A DNA stretch of 61,047 nt from Phormidesmis sp. RL_2_1 (GTDB lineage Bacteria; Cyanobacteriota; Cyanobacteriia; Phormidesmidales; Phormidesmidaceae). This document shows positions 51,009 to 59,097 of the stretch, in pieces (the first letter of the stretch is position 1; every line of letters starts with the position of its first letter). The stretch is from the NCBI GenBank assembly GCA_012033015.1, contig JAAUPS010000006.1:1-61047 (forward strand). The letters are read 5' to 3'. Made by a program: the position numbers and the translations under genes. The notes beneath the pieces are model-generated. The model did no database searches, had not been told where the DNA came from, and worked only from the letters and a program-made list of their open reading frames with translations.

Positions 51009-51498
51009 ATAAATTACCTAATCCGCGTAAGTTTGAGTTTGAAGTTGGTTTGAAAAGTGCTGCTCCATAGCTTATATGGAAAGCTCCTGTGGAAGCGTCT
51101 TAAGGAAAACGCCCCGGCTCCTTTTTGCCAAAGCCTAGTACTAAGGGGATGTGCCTTTTGACACTAGGCTAGTTGACACTAAGCCTTGGCCGGAAAGCTT
51201 GGGCCTAAAGCTTTGACATGCAGGTTCATGTTAAGCCTTATGGCTGATATCTGTTTTCTATAATTTCACTATCACTATGTTCTGAGCAACTGAGCTGTCT
51301 GATGGGCATTTGATATGTTTGTAAGCTTAACAAAACGTAGTGACTTTGAAACGATCTTGATAATGGAAACTGATGCGTTTTGATATCCGCATGGGGATAA
51401 ATACCTGGTGATAGATACAGAGTGATAAATACAGAATGATAAATACAGGGCGATAACCTCTTGGCGATACATGAATGACCAAGAGGTTGGCCGGGAAT
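51009..51498. other. Gene-free region between glgB and a small secreted-protein gene
   Basis: A 490-bp gap holding the glgB promoter. It contains a tandem series GATAAATACAG / GATAGATACAGAGT at about 51395-51445, and a perfect inverted repeat AACCTCTTGG (51456-51465) / CCAAGAGGTT (51480-51489) with a 14-nt loop just past the stop of the 51499-51915 gene. No T tract follows the hairpin, so it is not a classic terminator. Two ORFs of 65-81 codons on the minus strand consist mostly of the repeat and are not credible. Confidence 0.5.
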
Positions 51499-51915
51499 TT
51501 AAAAGAAGGGGACGATGGGTTGGATAGCGCGTCGAATTTGTAAGAGCAAGACGATATAACGAATATTTTCACTCACAGAAGCTTCAGTCGCCGGTTTTCT
51601 CTCAAGTTCGTCAAGGAGCTGGGCGTATTCTGCGGGGGTGAGAGGTTCTCCGGTAAGGGGCGATCGCGCCGCTGTGATAATTTCTGTGCGCAAGATTTCT
51701 TCCGGAATTTCACCATCCAGATCACTTTCAAATGCCCCTTCCATGACATCTGTAGCACTAGGCCCTACTGGCTCAATTTCTAAGGTTTCTGGTGGCATGT
51801 CAGAGGGGCGGTTTGATCCAATCTGAGACTGCGCGCTGCTGGCTATTGGCATACCCCCTATAGTCACTGCAATGGTTGCTGCGACTATAGAGCCTTTCAT
51901 TTTTATTTTAAACAT
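51499..51915 (-). CDS. Small exported protein of unknown function
   Basis: A 138-aa product with a signal peptide (MFKIKMKGSIVAATIAVTIG...ASSAQS). The mature part is acidic, with a PEEILRTEIITAARSPLTGEPLTPAEYAQL segment and a C-terminal hydrophobic helix (IRYIVLLLQIRRAIQPIVPFF). I do not recognise a named family, though the SPLTGEPLTPAEYAQL type of motif appears in uncharacterised cyanobacterial secreted proteins. The ATG at 51915 is preferred over a TTG at 51921. A 19-bp tandem repeat lies upstream. Confidence 0.7.
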   Translation of the reverse strand: MFKIKMKGSIVAATIAVTIGGMPIASSAQSQIGSNRPSDMPPETLEIEPVGPSATDVMEGAFESDLDGEIPEEILRTEIITAARSPLTGEPLTPAEYAQLLDELERKPATEASVSENIRYIVLLLQIRRAIQPIVPFF

Positions 51916-51947
51916 AGGCAAACAAAAGGGTCTCTCTCCCGGTCGGT

Positions 51948-52022
51948 ATGCTCAAGACAGTTACTCATGCTCAAGACAGTTACTTATGCTCAAGACAGTT
52001 ATTTATGCTCAAGACAGCTACT
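51948..52022. repeat. 19-bp tandem repeat, four copies
   Basis: Units ATGCTCAAGACAGTTACTC / TTATGCTCAAGACAGTTAT / GCTCAAGACAGCTAC are repeated four times in the divergent gap between two secreted-protein genes (51922-52107). Only a few T/C changes separate units. Confidence 0.9.
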
Positions 52023-52107
52023 ATAGTGTCCCACAAGTTATCAGTGCTTCTAGATAATAGGTCTAGACTTTTCAACACTACGAACGTGTACGACAAGGTT
52101 TTCTTCT

Positions 52108-52935
52108 ATGAAAGGTAAGACGAAAGGCAAGCTCTCTAAGGCAGCGGTCAAGGTTTCCCAAGGATTGCTAGCGGCGGCTATCCTGGTCGGGGTCGCTGGG
52201 ATTGCCCATCGGGCAGCTTGGGCGCAAGCACTGGTTCAGCAACAGGGCGTGCTGGCCCCCATGGAAGACACCTATGATTTTGAAGGCGAAATGGGACAGT
52301 CGATGACTATCGAGCTGCAAAGCGATGAGTTTGACACTGTGTTAGTGCTAAAAGGCCCTAATGGCGAAGTTTTGGCCTCTAATGATGACTATGGTGGTTC
52401 GCTGAATTCTACAGTTGTCATTGAGCTGCCGGAAAGTGGTACTTATAGTGCGATCGCCACTTCCTTTTCCAGTCAAGGCGGCAGCTACCAAATTGAAATT
52501 CGCCCTTCTAGTGAATACGAGCAAGTCTTTAGCCGTGCCTACAACCTAGCCATTTCAGAAGATTACGACGATTCAATTGAAGCCTACACGGCTGCTATTT
52601 CCCTTGACGATACTGACCCTAGCGCTTATTTAGGTCGGGCTGAATCGATTATTAACCGCGCCTATCTCAATGCCACGGTAGATTTTTCTAGCCCCAGCGA
52701 TTGGCCCCAAGATGTGATTGATGCGGTAGTCGCTGACTACACTAAAGCGGCCGACCTGTTGCAGCAGCAGGGCGATCCTGATTCTGCTGCCGCCTTACGT
52801 GAACAGCTTTTATACTTTACCGGCACGCCCACCCCACCCCCACCGGAACCGGGTATACAGCCCGACATGCCCGATGAACCCATACCCGTCGAGCCTGACG
52901 GGGGCATTGGCGATGGTGCGACACCGTTACCGTAA
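52108..52935 (+). CDS. Exported PPC-domain / TPR-like protein
   Basis: A 275-aa protein with a signal peptide (KAAVKVSQGLLAAAILVGVA...AAWAQ). Residues ~45-135 resemble a bacterial pre-peptidase C-terminal (PPC) beta domain: TYDFEGEMGQSMTIELQSDE, FDTVLVLKGPNGEVLASNDD, TYSAIATSFSSQGGSYQIEI. A TPR-like helix pair follows (YNLAISEDYDDSIEAYTAAI), and the last ~40 residues are Pro-rich and likely disordered (TPTPPPPEPG). PPC modules are usually found in secreted proteases and cell-surface proteins; here no protease domain is attached. It overlaps or nearly meets the zinc-ribbon ORF convergently. Confidence 0.78.
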   Translation: MKGKTKGKLSKAAVKVSQGLLAAAILVGVAGIAHRAAWAQALVQQQGVLAPMEDTYDFEGEMGQSMTIELQSDEFDTVLVLKGPNGEVLASNDDYGGSLNSTVVIELPESGTYSAIATSFSSQGGSYQIEIRPSSEYEQVFSRAYNLAISEDYDDSIEAYTAAISLDDTDPSAYLGRAESIINRAYLNATVDFSSPSDWPQDVIDAVVADYTKAADLLQQQGDPDSAAALREQLLYFTGTPTPPPPEPGIQPDMPDEPIPVEPDGGIGDGATPLP

Positions 52936-52974
52936 GCTATGGCCAGCGTCGTCGAATGCTTCAGGGCGTTGGCT

Positions 52975-53162
52975 CTATGACTTGTAAAAACGCCGCCTTG
53001 GTCGCTCAAATCGCTGATATTTGAGCGATGGCCGCACTTGGAGCACACCGTACTAGGGCTGACGGTGTGGGGATTGACGCTAGGCCCCAAAGCAGGCGTC
53101 TCCCAGTCGATATAAACGCGCTGGCACTGCGGGCACTTCACCATGATATTTTTGGGGGACAT
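52975..53162 (-). CDS. Small zinc-ribbon protein, probable frameshift near its end
   Basis: The start of this minus-strand frame reads MSPKNIMVKCPQCQRVYIDW and continues ETPALGPSVNPHTVSPSTVCSKCGHRSNISDL, a four-Cys ribbon (CPQC...CSKC). As given, the frame runs on to 52737, antisense to the PPC gene, with a low-quality tail. If one base is missing from the five-A run at 52986-52990 (plus strand), it ends GGVFYKS at TAG 52977-52975, giving a compact ~62-aa protein that does not overlap the PPC gene. Coordinates follow that repaired reading. Function unknown. Confidence 0.55.
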
Positions 53163-53170
53163 ATGCTCTG

Positions 53171-53250
53171 CTATAGCCTCTGACGATTTAGTTAGAACAA
53201 TAGTAATCGCTCAAAGCCTTGACGAGCAGCGGTAAGGCCCTGCGTCCAAG
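53171..53250 (-). repeat. Dispersed repeat R1, partial copy (right half)
   Basis: It begins CTATAGCCTCTGACGATTTA and continues GTTAGAACAATAGTAATCGC, CTTGACGAGCAGCGGTAAGG, CCCTGCG, matching the 48311 copy in order with scattered substitutions. The hairpin end (CAAAGTAAGG) is missing. More diverged than the other copies. Confidence 0.6.
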
Positions 53251-53296
53251 CTGGAAATCAAGACAGCCCAACGGCTATCGCTGATGTAATGAGGGT

Positions 53297-54190
53297 CTAC
53301 TTAAATAATCGCCCATCGATGACGGCTAGCCCTGTCAAAATTAGGCCCATGCCTAAGATGGCAGGTGGGTCTAGACGCTCATGTAGGATAAGTGCGCTGA
53401 GCACCAAGGCGCTTAGCGGCACCAGAAAGGATACTAACGATGTGTTGACAACACCCGCTTCGCTCAGCAATCGGTAGTAAATCAGATAGGCCATTGCCGT
53501 AGGAAATATTCCTAGTGCTAGCAGTGCCAAACCTGCCGACCATTGCCACTGCCCGGTGAGTAATGGATAGTTAAGCCACCCGGCTACGAGGGTGACGCCT
53601 ATCATAATCAATGCGCCCATCGTTACAGTCATGGTAGAAACAAGCTGGGCGGGAATGACATGGAATCGTCGCCCTACGAATCCCCCGATCGCATAGGAGA
53701 GCGCTGCTCCTAAAATCGCGATTTCACCAAGCCCTTGTAGATTGAAGCCGCGCAGCACTTCGGGGCCAATCAGGATAACCACGCCCCCAAATCCAATCAC
53801 AGCACCTATTGCGCGAGCCCATGTCAGTCGTTCGCGCAAGATAAAAACAGCCAGTACTACGGTAAACAAAGGCGCGGCGGCAATCAAAATAGAGGCTAAA
53901 CTAGCGCTGATATGCTGTTGGCCCCACACCACTAAGCCAAACGGCAGCAAGTTATTGAGTAGGCTCAGTCCACCGCATTTGAGCCAAGTAGAGATGGGCT
54001 GCGATCGCAACTTGTCGCGCAGGGCCGATTGGTTCTGTAGCGTTGCACTCAGGACAATAGCGGCAATGCCCATACGGCTCATGACAATCGCCACAGGCGA
54101 AAAAGTCGGCAGCGCCACCTCCATGAAAATAAAAGCACTGCCCCAAAAGGAAGACAGTAAGGCTAGCCATAGCCATTGGCGTAATGACAC
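53297..54190 (-). CDS. EamA/DMT-family transporter 2
   Basis: A 297-aa protein with ten predicted helices in two EamA halves: LWLALLSSFWGSAFIFMEVA at the start, FGLVVWGQQHISASLASILI, PLFTVVLAVFILRERLTWAR, AIGAVIGFGGVVILIGPEVL, and in the second half ALSYAIGGFVGRRF, IYYRLLSEAGVVNTSLVSFL, PLSALVLSALILHERLDPPA. The substrate is unknown. It begins 11 bp after the stop of the ogt-like gene on the same strand, so the two probably share an mRNA. Confidence 0.92.
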   Translation of the reverse strand: MSLRQWLWLALLSSFWGSAFIFMEVALPTFSPVAIVMSRMGIAAIVLSATLQNQSALRDKLRSQPISTWLKCGGLSLLNNLLPFGLVVWGQQHISASLASILIAAAPLFTVVLAVFILRERLTWARAIGAVIGFGGVVILIGPEVLRGFNLQGLGEIAILGAALSYAIGGFVGRRFHVIPAQLVSTMTVTMGALIMIGVTLVAGWLNYPLLTGQWQWSAGLALLALGIFPTAMAYLIYYRLLSEAGVVNTSLVSFLVPLSALVLSALILHERLDPPAILGMGLILTGLAVIDGRLFK

Positions 54191-54201
54191 AGTGTTAATC
54201 C

Positions 54202-54726
54202 TTATATGCTCTCATGGGCCAACAGCCAGCGTTTACGCTCTAGGCCGCCAGCATAGCCTGTGAGCTTACCGTTTGCCCCGACCACTCGATGACAGGGCAG
54301 GGCAATTGCGACTGGGTTAAGCGAATTGGCCATACCCACTGCCCGTACCGCTTTGGCGTTGCCAATCGTGCGCGCTAGCTCACCGTAGGTCATCACCTGC
54401 CCCGGCTCAATTTGCCGCAGCCCTTGCCACACCTGCTGCTGAAACGCAGTGCCACCCGTCAGCGTGGGAACTGCCGCTAGGGCTGTGACCTCTCCTGCAA
54501 AATAACGCTTGACCTGTGTGCTGATTCCGGCTGGATCACAGGTAGAGACCAGTTCTACCGGCTTAAACTGCCGCTGCAGCAGTTTCATCATGCGCGTGCG
54601 GCAATCTTCAAAATCTAGGGCGCACAGGTGATCGCCGCGCACAACGATCACAATTGTGCCAATGGGCGTTTCAATCGTATCGGTCTCTAGGTCTAAGAAT
54701 AAATCTGTTGCTAGGTTAGTGTTCAT
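54202..54726 (-). CDS. ogt: Methylated-DNA--protein-cysteine methyltransferase
   Basis: A 174-aa suicide enzyme that removes O6-alkyl groups from guanine in DNA. The C-terminal DNA-binding/active-site domain is clear: FQQQVWQGLRQIEPGQVMTY, helix-turn-helix with the arginine finger (AKAVRAVGMA), and the active-site IALPCHRVVG with the acceptor Cys, then LTGYAGGLERKRWLL. The N-terminal domain is the short Ogt form, without the Ada metal-binding segment. It is the first gene of a likely operon with the EamA transporter. Confidence 0.95.
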   Translation of the reverse strand: MNTNLATDLFLDLETDTIETPIGTIVIVVRGDHLCALDFEDCRTRMMKLLQRQFKPVELVSTCDPAGISTQVKRYFAGEVTALAAVPTLTGGTAFQQQVWQGLRQIEPGQVMTYGELARTIGNAKAVRAVGMANSLNPVAIALPCHRVVGANGKLTGYAGGLERKRWLLAHESI

Positions 54727-54790
54727 GTTGCTTTGGCTTGTTCATTTTTTTGGCGTGCTGCCCTACATGGCTAGGCCCATTCCAGGCAAT

Positions 54791-54955
54791 TCACACAGTG
54801 CTGTGACGGCCTGATTGAGCGTAGTGATCTGCCGGAATCCAGTGAGGATTGTCGATCACAATTTGGCAGAGGTAGGCGATCGCCTTCGCCCTTGCCTTTA
54901 CGGGCCCTAAAGCCGTCCAGTCTGCCTGTGATAACACCGCCAAATACCATTGCAT
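54791..54955 (-). CDS. Possible small protein (54 aa), unknown
   Basis: A short frame from ATG 54955 to TGA 54791 in an otherwise empty gap. It reads MQWYLAVLSQADWTALGPVK and continues ARAKAIAYLCQIVIDNPHWI, PADHYAQSGRHSTV, a composition that looks like real protein with amphipathic helices and no low complexity. No ribosome-binding site is obvious and I know no matching family, so it could also be the decayed end of a longer gene. The competing frame of 71 codons (54771-54986) has an unnatural basic composition and is not called. Confidence 0.35.
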   Translation of the reverse strand: MQWYLAVLSQADWTALGPVKARAKAIAYLCQIVIDNPHWIPADHYAQSGRHSTV

Positions 54956-55067
54956 GACTGTTGTGCAGAAGCTTTAACAGATGCATTTACTGGTTTAAGT
55001 CTTGGCCCCAGGTATTGGCCCAGTGATTGATCTAGCTATGGGCCAAATTTTTATGGGCCAAATTTAC

Positions 55068-55262
55068 TTACGCCACGTCATGACCTGTTGCAGTAATCGC
55101 TTGCCTAATGGAAGCTTCAGATAGGGCTGAATCGACTTCAACCGTTTTTTCGGTTATGTCAACCTTCACATCGGCGTTTTTATCGTGCACCTTAATCTCT
55201 TTGGTGATGGTATCGGCGCAGCCTTCACATTTAATCGAAGGAACTTTCAAAGTAGTACTCAT
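55068..55262 (-). CDS. Atx1-type copper metallochaperone (HMA domain)
   Basis: A 64-aa heavy-metal-associated domain. The metal site is KCEGCAD (CxxC, residues ~12-15). The sequence follows the Synechocystis Atx1 closely along its length (STTLKVPSIKCEGCADTITK; ITATGHDVA at the end), including the His in loop 5 (GHDVA) that in that protein tunes copper binding. It would deliver Cu(I) to CopA/PacS-type ATPases for thylakoid plastocyanin and cytochrome oxidase. No copper ATPase lies nearby. No copper-responsive operator was recognised upstream. Confidence 0.9.
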   Translation of the reverse strand: MSTTLKVPSIKCEGCADTITKEIKVHDKNADVKVDITEKTVEVDSALSEASIRQAITATGHDVA

Positions 55263-55399
55263 AAAATCAACAACTCCTGAGTTTCTTTTGCTTGATTTGC
55301 TTGAACAGTTTTTATCCTAGTTTGCTCTCGCTGATCTCTGCCACTGATATGCTGCTGACTCAAACGGCTGCTGACTTAAGCGGCTACGGACTTAAACGG

Positions 55400-56713
55400 C
55401 TACAGACCGCCCACAAATCGCCCCGGACTCAGTAGCCGCTGTGGATCAAACTTGCGTTTGATATCATCCATCACACCTAGGGCGTTGCCGCTATAGCCCC
55501 AAACGTCGATTTTTTGCTTGAGGGCTTTGGACGCTTGCAAAATGGTCAGAAAGCCAGCGTTGTTTTGGCAGTGCGATCGCAATTTTTCTAATGATTCAAC
55601 GATCTCATCTACCGATTTATCAGCCTGCTCAAACTGTATCCAGCCCAAGCCACTCGTGCCATATAGCCTTGCTTGCGCATTCAAATCGACAGCCTCGATC
55701 AGTTTTATCAGCCCAGGAATTCCGCTAGGTCGCAAACCCACCTTGCACAGCACCGTATAGGGCTTAATCTCATCAGCCACCTGTTGCCAAAACTGGCTAT
55801 CGGCTTCCCCATCCAACTGCTGACAGCTCAGGCTGTGGGTCGTTGCAATCTTTTTCAGTCGTGCTGTCTGCTCCGCTAGACCTGCTTCTATGCCTTGGAA
55901 ACGGGCAATCAGAGCAAGATGGCGCGCCTGCTGTTGGGCTGCTGCTGAGGTCTGCATCACCACATCTAATGCCACCGGCGTTAGCCCCGACAAACGCACT
56001 TGGGCCGTCGCCGCCTCAATCGCTTTAGCCTCTCCAGATAGCACCAATGTGCGTGAGCTGGCCTGGATGGGATACAGCCGAAAAGTCAGCTCACTCAAAA
56101 TACCCAGACTCCCATAGGCCCCGGTGAGCAGTTTCATCAGATCATAACCAGCGACATTTTTAACCACGCGTCCCCCGGCTCTGGCTTGCTCTCCGTCATA
56201 ACGAACAAACTGCACCCCAATGAGCATGTCACGCAGACCGCCATAGCGCTGGCGCAAAGAACCCGTGTCGGCAGTTGCCACCACACCGCCGATCGTCGCC
56301 CGCTCATCAAAAGCAGGATCAATCGCCAAAAATTGCCGTTGTTCAGCCAGAATGCGTCTCAGTTCAGCGACCTGAACCCCTGGCTCCACCGTCACGGTAA
56401 AATCACCTACGGCATGTTCAATGACTCGGTTGAGCCGCGCTGTGCTCACCACCAGATCTATGGCTTCTGCTGTTCCCCCCCAGCTCAGCTTGGTACCTTG
56501 GCCTGTGGGCAGCACGCGCCAGTGGTGGGTAGCCGCCAGCGCCATAACTTTACCAAGCGCCTCAACGGTTCCAGGCAAAGCCAGGCAGGCAGGCGGTGAC
56601 GCCGAACTCAGCGCCTCCATGACGGCCTGCTGCTGCTCAGCAGATACCGCGGCCCAAGTGACTATAGAGGAGTCATCCAGTACATCAGAGAGTCGAGCTG
56701 CGATATCACACAT
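55400..56713 (-). CDS. glcE: Glycolate dehydrogenase FAD-binding subunit GlcE
   Basis: A 437-aa flavoprotein subunit from ATG 56713 (the frame opens at 56743). The FAD-binding type 4 domain shows VLPTGQGTKLSWGG, LNRVIEHAVGDFTVTVEPGV, IDPAFDERATIGGVVATADT, GSLRQRYGGLRDMLIGVQFV and RVVKNVAGYDLMKLLTGAYG, all typical of GlcE. The C-terminus ends FDPQRLLSPGRFVGGL. With GlcD and GlcF it oxidises glycolate from photorespiration; those subunits are not in this window. Just downstream, at ~55340-55395, lies a degenerate repeat (CTGCTGACTYAAACGGCT type). Confidence 0.9.
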   Translation of the reverse strand: MCDIAARLSDVLDDSSIVTWAAVSAEQQQAVMEALSSASPPACLALPGTVEALGKVMALAATHHWRVLPTGQGTKLSWGGTAEAIDLVVSTARLNRVIEHAVGDFTVTVEPGVQVAELRRILAEQRQFLAIDPAFDERATIGGVVATADTGSLRQRYGGLRDMLIGVQFVRYDGEQARAGGRVVKNVAGYDLMKLLTGAYGSLGILSELTFRLYPIQASSRTLVLSGEAKAIEAATAQVRLSGLTPVALDVVMQTSAAAQQQARHLALIARFQGIEAGLAEQTARLKKIATTHSLSCQQLDGEADSQFWQQVADEIKPYTVLCKVGLRPSGIPGLIKLIEAVDLNAQARLYGTSGLGWIQFEQADKSVDEIVESLEKLRSHCQNNAGFLTILQASKALKQKIDVWGYSGNALGVMDDIKRKFDPQRLLSPGRFVGGL

Positions 56714-56807
56714 AAAAACACCCGCCACACACCGGCAACGCAAAGGTCATGCTCACATTCGTCATGCTCACACCCATGCTCACATTACTGGATAGCTGGG
56801 CAACCAC

Positions 56808-57620
56808 TCAATCAATTCCAATAGCAACTGGCCCTGTAGCTCCATCGGTCACCGGCGCACCGGCTGAGGGTCTGGTGCTACGCTGCTTGCGAAAATCACG
56901 ATATAGCTGCTCGCGCCATTGCCAAAACGTGCTAAAAGCCGGGTCATCCGCCAATCCAGGCACGCCTTTATCGCAAATGCCCATGGGTAAATCCACATAA
57001 ACTGCTGACGGAAATTTGAGATACATCGAAAGACCGGCCACGGCGAAATCGGCCAAGGTGGGCTGATCGCCGCAGAGATAGGGTTGGGTGCCTAAGATCA
57101 AGCACAGCGCTTCTAAATCTTGGCGCAAAATTTCGGTGGCTGACTTAACTGCATCTGAACCAAAGCCAACCCCTGTACCCAGTAAGTTCAGCACATCTCC
57201 TGGCACCGCGCCGATGACGCTTTTGACCAGCTCTGGGGTAGAAACGGGCAATAGAGCCGTCCGAAAGTTAGGGTGTTGGTTGAATGCGCCAATCATGGCT
57301 TTGCGGCCATTTAAACCAATGGATTCGTCCGCCCAGGCTTCCATCATCAGACATAGTCCCTTTTGTTTTGGCTCTGTGGGAATCAGGGGGCGCTCAGGAT
57401 ATTTTTTGTCTAGATAGCGTGCGATCGCAGTCGAATCTGGAATCACCACATCCCCATCTTTAAGCACCGGCACCTGCCGCTGCCCAGACAATCTATAGAG
57501 TTCTATCTGGCCTATCCCTGGGGAAACTTCAATGGTTTTGTAAGGCAGTTGCTTGTAATCCAAGACGAGGCGTACCTTTTCGCTGTAGTGAGACGCTTCA
57601 AACTGGTGTAGTTCTAACAT
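56808..57620 (-). CDS. Glutathione S-transferase family protein
   Basis: A 270-aa protein. The N-terminal thioredoxin-fold domain begins MLELHQFEASHYSEKVRLVL with the Ser catalytic position of the SHYSEKVRL type, followed by RQVPVLKDGDVVIPDSTAIA (cis-Pro and glutathione-binding Asp-Ser). The helical C-terminal domain contains LCGDQPTLADFAVAGLSMYL. The tail after ~235 is long and Pro-rich. GGAG lies before the ATG. Substrate unknown; the class is a bacterial beta/other type rather than a specific named GST. Confidence 0.9.
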   Translation of the reverse strand: MLELHQFEASHYSEKVRLVLDYKQLPYKTIEVSPGIGQIELYRLSGQRQVPVLKDGDVVIPDSTAIARYLDKKYPERPLIPTEPKQKGLCLMMEAWADESIGLNGRKAMIGAFNQHPNFRTALLPVSTPELVKSVIGAVPGDVLNLLGTGVGFGSDAVKSATEILRQDLEALCLILGTQPYLCGDQPTLADFAVAGLSMYLKFPSAVYVDLPMGICDKGVPGLADDPAFSTFWQWREQLYRDFRKQRSTRPSAGAPVTDGATGPVAIGID

Positions 57621-57993
57621 CCGAACATCTCCTTTATGAGTACAGTGCTCCGTGAAAATAGCGGTCGCTACAGCTCTTTTATAACCGGGCTTCAGCGCTG
57701 ATTACGGAGAAGTGCAGTTGGGCAATTTTCAGTGCCTATTCATCTTGACGTCTTTATTCCAAATAGACATCACCCCATTTATAAATACCTGTATTTGCAA
57801 ATTCTTCGATATGCTTTATAAACGCTTAATGAAGTTTGGTTAACACTTTACAAAGTTAAGCTGACAATCGTGACCCTGAAGACAGTTTGGATAGCCTGCT
57901 ATTCCGACCCCGTCGATTGCCCTTTGGCTACTTTGGCGAAGGGGTAATTCACTCAATCAAGACAGCTCATTTAGAGTTAAATCAAGAGGTTCT
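57621..57993. other. Divergent promoter region of the GST and fasciclin genes
   Basis: A 373-bp gap, AT-rich in the middle (57770-57870). I see no gene-like ORF, tandem array or dispersed repeat. Both flanking promoters must lie here; no operator can be assigned with confidence. Confidence 0.5.
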
Positions 57994-58887
57994 ATGCAAG
58001 TTAACAATAGCCCCCGATTCATCAAAAACGCTATGCTCGGCTTGATTGCCAGCGGTTTTGGTACCCTAGTGGCTCTCCCTAGCGTAGCCATGCCTGAAAC
58101 CACTGCCGACGTTCCCGCTGCAGACATTGTCTCCGAGGAGCCTGCTGCTGCAGAAACCCTGCCTGCACCCGGTGCTGCAGCCCTAGAAGCAGCGCCTGTC
58201 GCTGAGGAAGAGCTACTCGAAGCAGCGCCTATCGCTGAAGAAGACATGATGATGGAAGAGGAGCCCATCGCTGAAGAAGACATGACGATGGAAGAAGAGC
58301 CCATCGCTGACGAAGACATGATGATGGAAGAAGAGGAGCCCATCGCTGACGAAGACGTGCTAGAAGAGGCACCGGTCGTTGAAGAGTCTGTAGAAGGTGA
58401 TGATACTGAAGTTGCTGAAGAAGAAATCGATACCCGTGAGTTCACCATTGCTGAACTGACCGGTAACAGTGATGTCTTCAAAACCTTGGCTGCAGCCTTA
58501 GATGCTGCTGAACTGACTGAAATTTTGGGTGGTGAAGGCCCTTTTACAGTGTTTGCACCCACAGATGATGCCTTTGCCGAATTGCCTGAAGGCGCACTCG
58601 ATCAGTTACTGCTTCCTGAAAATAAGGAGGTTCTCATTCAAATACTGACCTACCATGTGGTTCCGGGTGCCATTTTGTCCGGCGATCTAGAAAGCGGTAG
58701 CGTCGCCACAGTAGAGGGCAGCGACCTCACGGTAGAAGTCGATGATACGGTTACGGTGAACAATGCAAATGTATTGGTTGCTGATGTAGAAGCAAGTAAC
58801 GGCGTTATCCACATCATTGACCGGGTAATTTTGCCTCCTGCACCTGCAGCCGCCGCCGATGCAGACAGTACAGAAGTCGATCAATAA
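57994..58887 (+). CDS. Exported fasciclin-domain protein with acidic repeat linker
   Basis: A 297-aa protein with a signal peptide (NAMLGLIASGFGTLVALPSV). Residues ~65-145 form an acidic tandem block (units IAEEDMMMEEEP, IAEEDMTMEEEP, IADEDMMMEEEEP), rich in Met and Glu. The fasciclin (FAS1) domain covers ~150-290: FKTLAAALDAAELTEILGGE, GPFTVFAPTDDAFAELPEG, ILTYHVVPGAILSGDL, VEASNGVIHIIDRVILPP. Secreted FAS1 proteins mediate adhesion. AGAGGTT precedes the ATG. A strong terminator follows at 58959-58996. The Glu/Met block may bind metal, but that is speculation. Confidence 0.9.
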   Translation: MQVNNSPRFIKNAMLGLIASGFGTLVALPSVAMPETTADVPAADIVSEEPAAAETLPAPGAAALEAAPVAEEELLEAAPIAEEDMMMEEEPIAEEDMTMEEEPIADEDMMMEEEEPIADEDVLEEAPVVEESVEGDDTEVAEEEIDTREFTIAELTGNSDVFKTLAAALDAAELTEILGGEGPFTVFAPTDDAFAELPEGALDQLLLPENKEVLIQILTYHVVPGAILSGDLESGSVATVEGSDLTVEVDDTVTVNNANVLVADVEASNGVIHIIDRVILPPAPAAAADADSTEVDQ

Positions 58888-58958
58888 ACAAACCTTTTGA
58901 GGTTTTAACAGTTAAAACGCTTGTGTAGCTTCAATCTCACGCATGTCTTGTGTGACTG

Positions 58959-58996
58959 CCCCTTTAACCAAAAAGGTTAAAGGGGTTTCTTTGTTT
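58959..58996 (+). terminator. Rho-independent terminator of the fasciclin gene
   Basis: Perfect 11-bp stem CCCCTTTAACC (58959-58969) / GGTTAAAGGGG (58975-58985) with an AAAAA loop, followed by TTTCTTTGTTT. It lies 72 bp after the stop codon. It is the clearest intrinsic terminator in the window. Confidence 0.92.
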
Positions 58997-58999
58997 AGA

Positions 59000-59066
59000 G
59001 ATAGCCAAGTCAGGCTGCATTCCTTCTCTAGGTGAGCATTCCTTATCTTGATGAGCTATCTTGACT
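59000..59066 (+). repeat. Degenerate copy of repeat R1 core
   Basis: Contains GGCTGCATTCCTTCTCTAGG, GTGAGCATTCCTTATCTTGA, TGAGC, resembling the TCTTGGTGAGCATTCCTTG module of R1 found twice at 37900-37937. The ends of the element are not recognisable, so the copy is old or partial. Confidence 0.45.
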
Positions 59067-59097
59067 GGCTGGGCTAACCGGCTACTTCGATGCACCG

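Noticed and set aside
51456-51489. Hairpin as intrinsic terminator
   Set aside because: The 10-bp inverted repeat is perfect but has a long loop and no T tract on either strand.
54771-54986. 71-codon minus-strand ORF
   Set aside because: Composition looks non-coding; a different frame over the same DNA gives the more protein-like 54-aa candidate.
57957-58562. 201-codon Ser-rich minus-strand ORF opposite the fasciclin gene
   Set aside because: Shadow of the acidic repeat; the fasciclin domain, signal peptide and terminator support the plus strand.
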